Positions 1 to 5,559 are shown, counted from the first letter of the stretch. The stretch: 5,591 nt of DNA from Methanobacteriaceae archaeon (GCA_030681145.1 JAUXXK010000320.1:1-5591); one strand, 5' to 3'. Notes: generated by a model not told the origin, from the letters alone. Made by a program: numbers and translations.

Positions 1-32
1 AACATTTTATATTTCTTTGAGGTTTAATAATT

Positions 33-65
33 AAAAACAAACATTTTATGTATTCAAAATGTTTG
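33..65 (-). terminator. Stem-loop with T-run after ehbL
   Basis: Three bases after the ehbL stop codon, the minus strand holds a perfect 10-bp inverted repeat: CAAACATTTT (65-56), an 8-base loop (55-48), and AAAATGTTTG (47-38). A run of five T follows at 37-33. That is the layout of an intrinsic terminator, though the stem is AT-rich and therefore weak, and archaeal terminators often need only the T-run. On the plus strand the stem is followed after nine bases by eight T (75-82), so it could act in both directions. It might instead be an RNA-processing or attenuation site, because related operons continue into ehbM after ehbL. The left 67 bases hold no gene I can support. Confidence 0.5.
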
Positions 66-67
66 GA

Positions 68-553
68 TCATGTCTTTTTTTTCTTTATGATGCTTTTATC
101 TGCTAAAAATTGAGCGATAAACGCAATTTTATCATCGGAAATCTTGAAAGGTTTATCCATCAACTTATTTATATCTGATTCTACCACACCAACATCATTG
201 GGATGTATAGTTCCTGCATCTCCAAATAACGCATACATAGGGCAGAAATCATGGCAATAATAACAGTGCACACATTTTTCACTATTTAAAAATGGGATTT
301 GAGTCTTCAAAAGCCCATCCATGAGTTTTACCGGTTCATCCAAATTTCGCATCTCAATTGCTTCCGTAGGGCATGCATTGGAACATCCTCCACAGCCAAT
401 ACAAGAAACTTCAGCAACCTTATCTGTTGGTTCTACACGACCCTCCAATATGCGACTTCTCATTTCCATATCAGTAACTCTTTCTGAGGCAAATAATATC
501 CTCTTGAAATTGGTAAGAGCTCCTTCTAGGATTATTCTAATTAAATTTTTCAT
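68..553 (-). CDS. ehbL: Energy-converting hydrogenase B subunit L, 2[4Fe-4S] ferredoxin
   Basis: This 161-residue protein carries two classical [4Fe-4S] motifs, CxxCxxCxxxCP with cysteines 51, 54, 57 and 61, and cysteines 94, 97, 100 and 104. The roughly 32-residue spacing and the basic amphipathic N-terminus (residues 1-25, MKNLIRIILEGALTNFKRIL) resemble NuoI/EchF-type subunits, which lie on the membrane and pass electrons between the hydrogenase and ferredoxin. There is no membrane-spanning segment, so it is probably a peripheral cytoplasmic subunit. The start ATG overlaps the ehbK stop (ATGA), and GAGG lies seven bases upstream, so the two iron-sulfur subunits look translationally coupled. 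The C-terminus is a lysine run (KKKKT) encoded partly by eight consecutive A at 82-75, a possible slippage spot. The family call is strong; the letter L comes from its position directly after the polyferredoxin gene. Confidence 0.9.
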   Translation of the reverse strand: MKNLIRIILEGALTNFKRILFASERVTDMEMRSRILEGRVEPTDKVAEVSCIGCGGCSNACPTEAIEMRNLDEPVKLMDGLLKTQIPFLNSEKCVHCYYCHDFCPMYALFGDAGTIHPNDVGVVESDINKLMDKPFKISDDKIAFIAQFLADKSIIKKKKT

Positions 554-1911
554 ACTGATTCCTCAAACTCTCTTTCAAATATTATTGCCCGAGCAGGGCA
601 TGCATTAGAACAAGCCCCACAATATATACATTTATTATCGTCAACCACCATATCTCCATCTTCTTTTTCAGATATAGCTTCTTCAGGGCATATCTTCTCA
701 CAGAGATGGCACTTCATGCACAATTTATCATTGATAAACGTAAAACCATCTTTAATAGATTTTTTACGCATGGTGGTTTTTGGAATAGCGTCTTTAGGAC
801 AGTGAATACCACATTTTTCACATAAAATACATTTTGCAAGATCAACTTCAATAGTTCCTCTTTTAAGAGTTATGGCTTCTTTTGGACATATTTCAGCACA
901 AATACCACAAGAAATGCAGTCATCTGACACATTGCCGTCCCAGGTAACCTTTTTAAAGCTTCGGGCTTCACTTATATCACATGCTTTCACACATCGTCCG
1001 CAGGAAACACAGTATCCCTCTAATCCCATTCCAGGAATATGAGATTTTTTGAGAGTGCCAACAGGACATACGTCTAAACAAGTCATATTTTCACATTCCC
1101 TGCATATTGAAGGGTCACCTCTTACTTTTCCATCGACCATTTTTAATGCGCCATTTTCACAGGCTTCCACACATAATCCGCAGTTTAAACATGATACAAG
1201 GCTTCCAGTGATAATTTCATCATCAACTGGTTTTTTAATGTGTAACTGGAAGTCTTCCATGTAAATAGCATTATTAGGACAATTTTTAAGGCAATTTAAG
1301 CAGAGAGTACATTTTTCAGGGTCAATAGTGTTGTCTTTAATAGCATCAGATGGGCAAAGATCTTCACAAACCCGGCATTTGGTACATACACCACTTTGAT
1401 CAACATCAACAATTATGGACTCTGTTGGACAGTAATATTCACATCTACGGCATAAAGTACACTTATCAATATCTGTAATCACGTTGTTTCTTTGTACTTC
1501 TTCTTGTTCAAAAGATATTTTTTTAGGAGCTTGTATGGCCAAATTTAATGATTCTAAAAATTGTAATTGCCGGTCTACAATTACATCAAAAGCATCCACT
1601 CGTGCATCAAATGAGCAAGCAGGTACACAAATTCCGCAGCGAGCACAAATACCCTTTACAACCCCATTTTCAATTTTTATACTATTCACTGGGCATGTGA
1701 ATTCACAAACTCCACAGGCATTGCACCGAGCTCTATCCACCACATACCCCCCATATTTATTTTTGAATATGGCTCTATTAGGGCAGGCTTCGGCACATGC
1801 CCCGCAAGTAATGCAGCTAAAAGCTTTGCCGTCAATTAGACGTATAGCTTCAGTGGGGCATTCTTTAATACATTCCCCTGATCCCTCACACTTGTTAGTT
1901 GATAAAAACAT
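550..1911 (-). CDS. ehbK: Energy-converting hydrogenase B subunit K, polyferredoxin
   Basis: This 453-residue polyferredoxin has 14 cluster-binding motifs and 55 cysteines, all of them within motifs. Motifs begin near residues 8, 33, 63, 89, 151, 176, 201, 241, 270, 301, 332, 361, 398 and 428. Thirteen carry four cysteines. The first has only three (C8, C14, C18), with Ser11 where the second cysteine should be. Motif 9 is a variant, CxxCx4CxxxCP (C270, C273, C278, C282). A cysteine-free linker of about 50 residues (100-150) separates motifs 4 and 5. There is no signal peptide or membrane segment, so it is cytoplasmic and probably docked on the hydrogenase as an electron wire or electron store. 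The start ATG has AAGG seven bases upstream. It follows a 97-base AT-rich gap after ehbJ and overlaps ehbL by four bases. MvhB-type polyferredoxins look similar, but the neighbouring membrane genes indicate EhbK. Confidence 0.93.
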   Translation of the reverse strand: MFLSTNKCEGSGECIKECPTEAIRLIDGKAFSCITCGACAEACPNRAIFKNKYGGYVVDRARCNACGVCEFTCPVNSIKIENGVVKGICARCGICVPACSFDARVDAFDVIVDRQLQFLESLNLAIQAPKKISFEQEEVQRNNVITDIDKCTLCRRCEYYCPTESIIVDVDQSGVCTKCRVCEDLCPSDAIKDNTIDPEKCTLCLNCLKNCPNNAIYMEDFQLHIKKPVDDEIITGSLVSCLNCGLCVEACENGALKMVDGKVRGDPSICRECENMTCLDVCPVGTLKKSHIPGMGLEGYCVSCGRCVKACDISEARSFKKVTWDGNVSDDCISCGICAEICPKEAITLKRGTIEVDLAKCILCEKCGIHCPKDAIPKTTMRKKSIKDGFTFINDKLCMKCHLCEKICPEEAISEKEDGDMVVDDNKCIYCGACSNACPARAIIFEREFEESV

Positions 1912-1958
1912 GATAATTCCTTCTAGATATATTCTCCATGTTATTATATGTTATGATT

Positions 1959-1966
1959 TATTTTAA
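1959..1966 (-). promoter_or_regulatory. Possible TATA box of an internal ehbKL promoter
   Basis: In the ehbJ-ehbK gap the minus strand reads AAGAAATTAAAATAAATC at 1972-1955, a purine-rich BRE-like stretch followed by the AT-rich octamer TTAAAATA (1966-1959). Archaeal initiation about 25 bases downstream would fall near 1937, leaving a leader of about 26 bases before the ehbK ATG. The gap is so AT-rich that such a match is easily found by chance, so this is a weak candidate. It would allow the iron-sulfur subunits K and L to be transcribed separately from the membrane subunits. Confidence 0.2.
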
Positions 1967-1981
1967 TTTCTTGATATTTTG

Positions 1982-2001
1982 TTAATTTTAATGGAAATTA
2001 A
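1982..2001. repeat. Inverted repeat in the ehbJ-ehbK gap
   Basis: A perfect 7-base inverted repeat, TTAATTT (1982-1988) and AAATTAA (1995-2001), surrounds a 6-base spacer (TAATGG on the plus strand). It lies 8 bases downstream of the ehbJ stop codon. It contains only A and T in the arms, so as an RNA hairpin it would be weak. Its position upstream of the possible ehbKL promoter would suit a protein-binding operator, but no known binding consensus is recognised. Confidence 0.35.
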
Positions 2002-2008
2002 TAATGAT

Positions 2009-2257
2009 TTAACGTCCAAATATAATTTTTCCAGCCACTATACCAATTATTGCTGCTAAAAATCCTGAAGCCAGTGGTAAGTCCGTATAATATGGAAAAG
2101 GTCCTATTTGCCAAGCCATGAAAAGAGCAACCAGGACAACAACCAAGTATGAAGAAATTGGAAAGTTTATTTTACTTTCAGGGTTGTTTTTAATCCGGGT
2201 TCCCAGTATAAATCCCATCAGAAATCCGAATAGTGTCGGGCCAATGTATAACAACAT
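2009..2257 (-). CDS. ehbJ: Energy-converting hydrogenase B subunit J, small membrane protein
   Basis: This 82-residue hydrophobic protein has three predicted membrane segments, at about residues 2-20, 34-52 and 60-79, with a basic loop (RIKNNPESK) between the first two. A GPFPYYTDLP stretch before the last helix is distinctive. I recognise no catalytic motif. The name rests on its place as the last membrane gene before the polyferredoxin gene. It is presumably a structural subunit of the membrane arm. The start is well supported: AGGTGA (2269-2264) lies six bases before the ATG. It is separated from ehbI by 54 very AT-rich bases that contain no ORF I can support, so it is less tightly coupled than the genes upstream of it. 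Confidence 0.75.
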   Translation of the reverse strand: MLLYIGPTLFGFLMGFILGTRIKNNPESKINFPISSYLVVVLVALFMAWQIGPFPYYTDLPLASGFLAAIIGIVAGKIIFGR

Positions 2258-2311
2258 GATTATTCACCTATTTTTTCTTCAGATATTTGAGTATATTATT
2301 TTAAGATATAA

Positions 2312-2794
2312 CTATGCATCTTGATCACTATCATCATTTTCTCTAACATGGTTAAACTGCATGAATGCAATGACTACAGCGCTTAATCCAACTAAAACTT
2401 TTAAACCAACCATTAAATTCAAATAGGGAATTATTCCTGCATGAATTGGATCAGGGTAATCAAATATATTTTGAATGAAAGCAGGAACCAAGTTATTCAA
2501 ATCCACTCCCAAGTTGTAAAGGAAAAAGCCTGAAAATACCAAACCAGCCAGCCCAATAAAAATATAAGTCAACGCGCCTATACTTTCCATGGCAGCCATA
2601 AAACTGTGAGAAAAATTTAGCGGATTTTCTTTTAATCCATAAACTACTGCACAAAATATGAAACCTCCAGCAATCATAGCTCCTCCCTGAAAACCTCCCC
2701 CGGGAGTTATGTGCCCACCTAGAATAGTTAAAATCCCCAGACACATTATTAGAAGTGAAGCGGGAAATACGAATATTTTAAGAATGGTGCTCAT
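2312..2794 (-). CDS. ehbI: Energy-converting hydrogenase B subunit I, MrpB/MnhB-like antiporter subunit
   Basis: This 160-residue membrane protein belongs to the MnhB/MrpB family (Pfam MnhB), equivalent to MbhF of membrane-bound hydrogenases. The diagnostic motif GGHITPGGGFQGGA lies at residues 26-39, and the C-terminal GIIPYLNLMVGLKVLVGL (120-137) matches the second conserved block. Four membrane segments are expected, at about 5-22, 36-54, 70-93 and 122-146, followed by a short acidic tail (ENDDSDQDA). In Mrp antiporters and Mbh this subunit is part of the sodium-translocating module; the same role here is inferred. The ATG follows the ehbH stop with no spacer, and the SD GGAGGGT lies inside the end of ehbH, so translation is probably coupled. 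Confidence 0.9.
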   Translation of the reverse strand: MSTILKIFVFPASLLIMCLGILTILGGHITPGGGFQGGAMIAGGFIFCAVVYGLKENPLNFSHSFMAAMESIGALTYIFIGLAGLVFSGFFLYNLGVDLNNLVPAFIQNIFDYPDPIHAGIIPYLNLMVGLKVLVGLSAVVIAFMQFNHVRENDDSDQDA

Positions 2795-3073
2795 TTATTT
2801 ACCCTCCATTTCCACTTTACCTCTCCCGAATATTAGGAGAGTAATTATTACTGCCGTAACCAGAATAAGTGCCTCCCCAAGAGTGTCATATCCTCTCCAA
2901 TCAAAAATTACAGTTGTTACTAAGTTAGGGGCTATTTTAGTACCAATCCATAAATAAATTTGATTTATTCCAGGATTTATAGCCTGACTAAAACTTATAA
3001 ATGATTCAAATAAAGTTATTCCAAATATTGCAAGTGCAATAGATGCTATAAGATTTCTTATACTCTCAGACAT
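2795..3073 (-). CDS. ehbH: Energy-converting hydrogenase B subunit H, MbhE/MrpA C-terminal-like
   Basis: This 92-residue membrane protein carries the signature FDWRGYDTLGEALILVTAVI (57-76). It corresponds to the block with DTLGE at the C-terminal end of MrpA/MnhA and in the separate MbhE subunits. The acidic Glu67 sits at the start of the last membrane helix and is the residue expected to matter in ion transfer in this family. Membrane segments are about residues 8-30 and 64-83, with an extracytoplasmic stretch between. It overlaps the end of ehbG by eight bases, has a G-run (six G) as SD seven bases before the ATG, and abuts ehbI, the MrpB-like subunit. MbhE and MbhF genes are neighbours in the same way in Mbh operons. 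Confidence 0.85.
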   Translation of the reverse strand: MSESIRNLIASIALAIFGITLFESFISFSQAINPGINQIYLWIGTKIAPNLVTTVIFDWRGYDTLGEALILVTAVIITLLIFGRGKVEMEGK

Positions 3074-3404
3074 TATTTGCCCCCCAGTAGAACAGTGTTA
3101 CAAGAATTCCCAGAGTTAAAGTTACATAAAAAATCATATTATTATATGAATCATTCTGTTCTTTCTTAAGTCGTGGCATAATCGGAGCGGATGTGACCAT
3201 AGCAAAAAACAAAGCAAGAACTACTACTACCATTAAAATAGGACTTATCTTTCGAATCATGATGGCTGCAATCAAAACAGATGATATTAATGTAATTTCT
3301 GCAGCAAGAACTGAAGATGCCGAAATATTGGTTACAGGCTCTTGTTCCTTAGCTTTTTTTGGGATTACTTTTATCCTATTAATTATTATATCATAAAGAT
3401 TCAT
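3066..3404 (-). CDS. ehbG: Energy-converting hydrogenase B subunit G, small membrane protein
   Basis: From the ATG at 3404 this is a 112-residue protein. A polar basic N-terminus (residues 1-27) is followed by three membrane segments, at about 32-50, 54-73 and 88-107, with a charged loop (PRLKKEQNDS) before the last. I see no catalytic motif. The name follows from its place after the MrpD-like gene, four genes before the polyferredoxin. By position it may be the counterpart of MbhI, which follows MbhH in Mbh operons; that is inference. An in-frame TTG at 3416 would add four residues, but the G-run that would then be coding (3414-3410) lies five bases before the ATG and is better read as its SD. 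The gene overlaps the preceding small ORF by 14 bases and ehbH by eight. Confidence 0.8.
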   Translation of the reverse strand: MNLYDIIINRIKVIPKKAKEQEPVTNISASSVLAAEITLISSVLIAAIMIRKISPILMVVVVLALFFAMVTSAPIMPRLKKEQNDSYNNMIFYVTLTLGILVTLFYWGANNV

Positions 3405-3567
3405 AAAATCCCCCAAACGATCTATTGGTAATTAAATTATAGGTTTTAGAGAGATCATCAATGTAAAGACTAGGGTTTTTTAAACTTTTTAATAGTTCCA
3501 ATTCCATAAGTTCCAATTCCAATTCAAGATTATAGAATTCTTTTCGGGAAACATATTCTTTCATCAT
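3391..3567 (-). CDS. Small ORF between ehbF and ehbG, 58-residue hypothetical protein
   Basis: The gap between ehbF and ehbG is filled by an open frame of 58 codons. Its first ATG overlaps the ehbF stop (ATGA), AGGGG lies five bases upstream (3577-3573), and it ends 14 bases inside ehbG. I do not recognise the protein. It begins MMKEYVSRKEFYN, continues with a glutamate/leucine-alternating stretch (residues 15-26, ELELELMELELL) and ends SFGGFYESL. It is soluble in character, with no membrane segment and no cysteine, so it differs from every neighbour. The charged, leucine-rich half could be an amphipathic helix that binds a partner. It may be a missed accessory subunit or assembly factor of the complex, or a leader peptide whose translation opens the ehbG SD. 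The start, SD and overlaps are seen; the function is unknown. Confidence 0.7.
   Translation of the reverse strand: MMKEYVSRKEFYNLELELELMELELLKSLKNPSLYIDDLSKTYNLITNRSFGGFYESL
3408..3414 (-). promoter_or_regulatory. Shine-Dalgarno sequence that decides the ehbG start
   Basis: The minus strand reads GGGGGAT at 3414-3408. The five G end five bases before the ATG at 3404, which is normal SD spacing. Starting at the upstream TTG (3416) would place this SD inside the gene and leave no SD before that codon. The site lies within the last codons of the preceding small ORF, so ribosomes translating that ORF would pass over it. Confidence 0.7.
3494..3525. repeat. 15-bp tandem direct repeat inside the small ORF
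   Basis: On the plus strand AGTTCCAATTCCA occurs at 3494-3506 and again, identical over 13 bases, at 3509-3521, a period of 15 bases. The second copy is followed by another partial TTCCAATTC unit up to 3525. On the coding strand this is a run of GAATTG/GAACTT codons giving the glutamate-leucine pairs, with pentapeptides ELELM and ELELL in tandem. The period is a multiple of three, so copy-number change would keep the frame. Confidence 0.7.
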
Positions 3568-5057
3568 ATCAACCCCTGGGCAAATTGTGATAAATTATCA
3601 GTAACCAGTTGTGGGAAAAGACCTAACACCAAACAAATTACGAGAAATGCCACCAGAGAGATTATGGTTGATTTGGGTATGGTTTCATTAATTATTTTCA
3701 GATCTTGAGGCCTTGGCCTGAGATAAATAGTGTAAAATACCTTAACAAATGTCATAAAGGTAATTATGCTCAAAATAACCATTATTATACCTAATTCCGG
3801 GAATCCTGCATCAATAGATGCTTGAACTAACTGTAATTTACTTTGGAAAGCATTTAATGGAGGAATTCCCGCCATAGCAAACCCGGCCATAAGAACCAGT
3901 CCTGCAACCCAAGGATTATCAGAAAGTAACCCTCCAAGTTTTCTTGTATCACTGATTCCGGTTTTGTATAAAATAGTTCCAAAGCCAATAAATAAAAATG
4001 CGGTAATAATTGCCTCGTTAACTGCCTGGAAAAGTCCCGCAGTTACGCCGAATGCAGTTCCCATTCCTAAGCCTAGACCTATATATCCAAGCTCCCCTAC
4101 CGCCAAATACCCTATTATACGTTTGAAATCTGTCTGCATAATCGCCATAGTAATTCCTAATATCATGGCCATTAATGAGAAGATTATTATAACCCACTGC
4201 GTTAAAGGAAGATAAGAAAATATACGGATTATTATAATTCCCAGAGCCAAAAATGTAAACACTGAAAAAGCTTGGAGTAGTGCTGCGCCATGAGGAAGTG
4301 CCTTACTGTAAACTGCAGATTTTATACTGTGGAACGGTGGGAGACCAGACCCATATAACCAGCCAAATATTATTAATCCACCAGCAAGTAAGAATGACGG
4401 ATTTTGAGGATCTACTAAACCATTTTTAAGACTGTATATTATATCCGTTATATTTACATTACCGGTGAGTCCCAGCAGAATAGCGATTCCCAGTAAAAGT
4501 AATGGAGCAGCTATATTACCTAAAAGCATATATTTTAATGCAGTTTCATAGTTTCTTTCCACCCCCGAGCAGAGAATAATTCCTACCTGGGTCAGAGCTG
4601 CAATTTCAAAGAAAACATATAGATTGAATATATCATCAGATAATAGAATAGCGCTGATTGATGCCGTTCCCATAAACATGAGAAATGCATAGACTCCAGA
4701 AGGTTTTTTAATCTCGTTCAAAGAGGTGAAAATAGCAAAAAACGCCACGATTCCCAATATAAATATAAATATTTTCTGTGCACTTGCAAAAGTATAGGTT
4801 ATTGCTGGATGGAAAATATTCAGCGCAGACCCAGTTATTAAACTGGGAACTTCGCTGGCCAGTCCGGGGTCCATTATCAAAGGACTATAACCTCCAAAAT
4901 AGTGAAGACCATAGTTTGCAACCAACGGAATAATCGGTAAAACTAGTCCAACTACAATAGCCAAAATTTTAACAGTTTTATCTTTATTATGGAATAGATT
5001 CAATAATAACGCACAACATATAGGTAAAATAACCATTATCGGAATAAGAGGGTTCAT
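3564..5057 (-). CDS. ehbF: Energy-converting hydrogenase B subunit F, MrpD/NuoN-like ion-translocating subunit
   Basis: This 497-residue polytopic protein is of the proton-antiporter family shared by NuoL/M/N and MrpA/D (Pfam Proton_antipo_M) and is equivalent to MbhH. About 14 membrane helices are expected. Recognisable landmarks are the TM5 glutamate in YVFFEIAAL (Glu151), the lysine in ETALKYMLLG (Lys175), the PPFHS block (240-244), the QTDFKRIIGYLAVGELGY loop (308-325, Lys312) and the GIPPLNAFQSKLQL block (398-410, Lys407). The lysine that normally sits five residues before the PFH proline appears to be Gly236; Lys246 and Lys252 lie further on. The protein should move H+ or Na+ across the membrane. 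The ATG shares one base with the stop of the preceding small ORF, with GGGGGATGAT upstream as SD. The stop overlaps the next small ORF. Confidence 0.95.
   Translation of the reverse strand: MNPLIPIMVILPICCALLLNLFHNKDKTVKILAIVVGLVLPIIPLVANYGLHYFGGYSPLIMDPGLASEVPSLITGSALNIFHPAITYTFASAQKIFIFILGIVAFFAIFTSLNEIKKPSGVYAFLMFMGTASISAILLSDDIFNLYVFFEIAALTQVGIILCSGVERNYETALKYMLLGNIAAPLLLLGIAILLGLTGNVNITDIIYSLKNGLVDPQNPSFLLAGGLIIFGWLYGSGLPPFHSIKSAVYSKALPHGAALLQAFSVFTFLALGIIIIRIFSYLPLTQWVIIIFSLMAMILGITMAIMQTDFKRIIGYLAVGELGYIGLGLGMGTAFGVTAGLFQAVNEAIITAFLFIGFGTILYKTGISDTRKLGGLLSDNPWVAGLVLMAGFAMAGIPPLNAFQSKLQLVQASIDAGFPELGIIMVILSIITFMTFVKVFYTIYLRPRPQDLKIINETIPKSTIISLVAFLVICLVLGLFPQLVTDNLSQFAQGLI
3573..3577 (-). 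promoter_or_regulatory. Shine-Dalgarno sequence of the 58-codon small ORF
   Basis: The minus strand has AGGGG at 3577-3573 inside the last codons of ehbF, five bases before the first ATG (3567) of the small ORF and eight before the second (3564). The spacing favours the first ATG. No other start lies at a usable distance, so this SD is direct support for the small ORF being translated. Confidence 0.6.
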
Positions 5058-5167
5058 TAAATATCATCCCCCATAAATATAGGTTTTAATAATTCAATTT
5101 TCCAAAAATGGATATATTTATAACAATTTCTGGTTTTAATTGAATTTAAAAAGTTTGATGAACTCAT
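5057..5167 (-). CDS. Small ORF between ehbE and ehbF, 36-residue hypothetical protein
   Basis: A 36-codon frame fills the gap between ehbE and ehbF exactly. Its ATG comes one base after the ehbE stop codon, and its TAA shares one base with the ehbF ATG (TAATG). GGTGA, the typical methanogen SD, lies five bases before the ATG, at 5177-5173, inside the end of ehbE. I do not recognise the product. It begins MSSSNFLNSIKTRNCYKYI, has one cysteine (Cys15), is rich in lysine and aromatic residues and ends FMGDDI. It is too polar for a clear membrane segment, although residues 18-33 could lie on a membrane surface. It may be a small subunit or a leader peptide coupling ehbE and ehbF translation. Chance is possible: in AT-rich DNA a stop-free run of this length is uncommon but not rare, so the junctions are the main evidence. 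Confidence 0.55.
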   Translation of the reverse strand: MSSSNFLNSIKTRNCYKYIHFWKIELLKPIFMGDDI

Positions 5168-5168
5168 T

Positions 5169-5558
5169 TTACTCACCAGCATCTCCCGTCTCTTCATCAT
5201 CCCTCAAAACCTTTGAGGCACTGAGAGTGCTATGTTTTTTATAAAGAATTATAACAATTCCAAGCATAACTGCCAATGTACTGGCTCCAATAACAATACT
5301 GGTAAGCACCATTGCATAAGGCAGAGGATACGCTGAATTTTGAACAAACCATTCTCTAGACATTCCTGGAAGGAAAATAGAAACAACACCTCCAGGTTTG
5401 TATCCTATGGTTACTAAAAACAGATTTACTCCTTCAGTAATAAATGATAAACCAATAATTTTTTTTATTATATTGTCTAGGAATAGTGCAGCATATATTC
5501 CCAATACTATTATTGCTCCTGCAGTGAAAAACGAAGCAAGTTGAACATCAATGAACAT
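5169..5558 (-). CDS. ehbE: Energy-converting hydrogenase B subunit E, MrpC/NuoK-like
   Basis: This 129-residue membrane protein is of the MnhC/MrpC/NuoK family, equivalent to MbhG. Three membrane helices are expected, at about residues 8-28, 32-52 and 80-106. Glu42 in GLSFITEGVNLFL matches the membrane glutamate that NuoK uses in proton transfer. The segment YPLPYAMVLTSIVIGAS (77-93) matches the family's DPLPQALVLTAIVIG block, although the usual aspartate before PLP is Tyr77 here. The C-terminus after residue 107 is a charged cytoplasmic tail ending EETGDAGE. The start has GGAGG six bases before the ATG. MrpC and MrpD normally pair, and here they are neighbours separated only by the 36-codon small ORF. 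Confidence 0.92.
   Translation of the reverse strand: MFIDVQLASFFTAGAIIVLGIYAALFLDNIIKKIIGLSFITEGVNLFLVTIGYKPGGVVSIFLPGMSREWFVQNSAYPLPYAMVLTSIVIGASTLAVMLGIVIILYKKHSTLSASKVLRDDEETGDAGE
5173..5177 (-). promoter_or_regulatory. Shine-Dalgarno sequence of the 36-codon small ORF
   Basis: GGTGA at 5177-5173 matches the core of the methanogen anti-SD complement GGAGGTGATC and ends five bases before the ATG at 5167. It is formed by the last codons of ehbE (Gly-Glu). This is the site that makes the small ORF more than an open frame. Confidence 0.5.
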
Positions 5559-5559
5559 A

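Noticed and set aside
1..32. Possible promoter or start of a next minus-strand gene at the left edge (AAATATAAAATG)
   Set aside because: The ATG at the edge has no SD, and any transcript start would lie beyond the window, so nothing can be supported.
321..608. Open frame of 95 codons on the plus strand opposite ehbL
   Set aside because: Antisense shadow of the two ferredoxin genes; the clear 4Fe-4S motifs on the minus strand explain the region.
1895..1939. 14-codon ORF overlapping the ehbK start on the minus strand, considered as a leader peptide
   Set aside because: No SD precedes its ATG, it is very short, and its first bases would fall at the likely transcript start.
1484..1966. Open frame of 160 codons on the plus strand opposite ehbK
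   Set aside because: It lies antisense to the cysteine-rich polyferredoxin gene, whose codon pattern produces long open complementary frames. It has no domain I recognise.
2258..2311. 54-base ehbI-ehbJ gap examined for a promoter or small gene
   Set aside because: Very AT-rich with loose TATA-like strings but no convincing BRE/TATA pair and no ORF with an SD; the AGGTGA here belongs to ehbJ.
5082..5140. Nine-base direct repeat GGTTTTAAT at 5082-5090 and 5132-5140
   Set aside because: Short, AT-rich and easily due to chance; the two copies lie in different frames of the small ORF.
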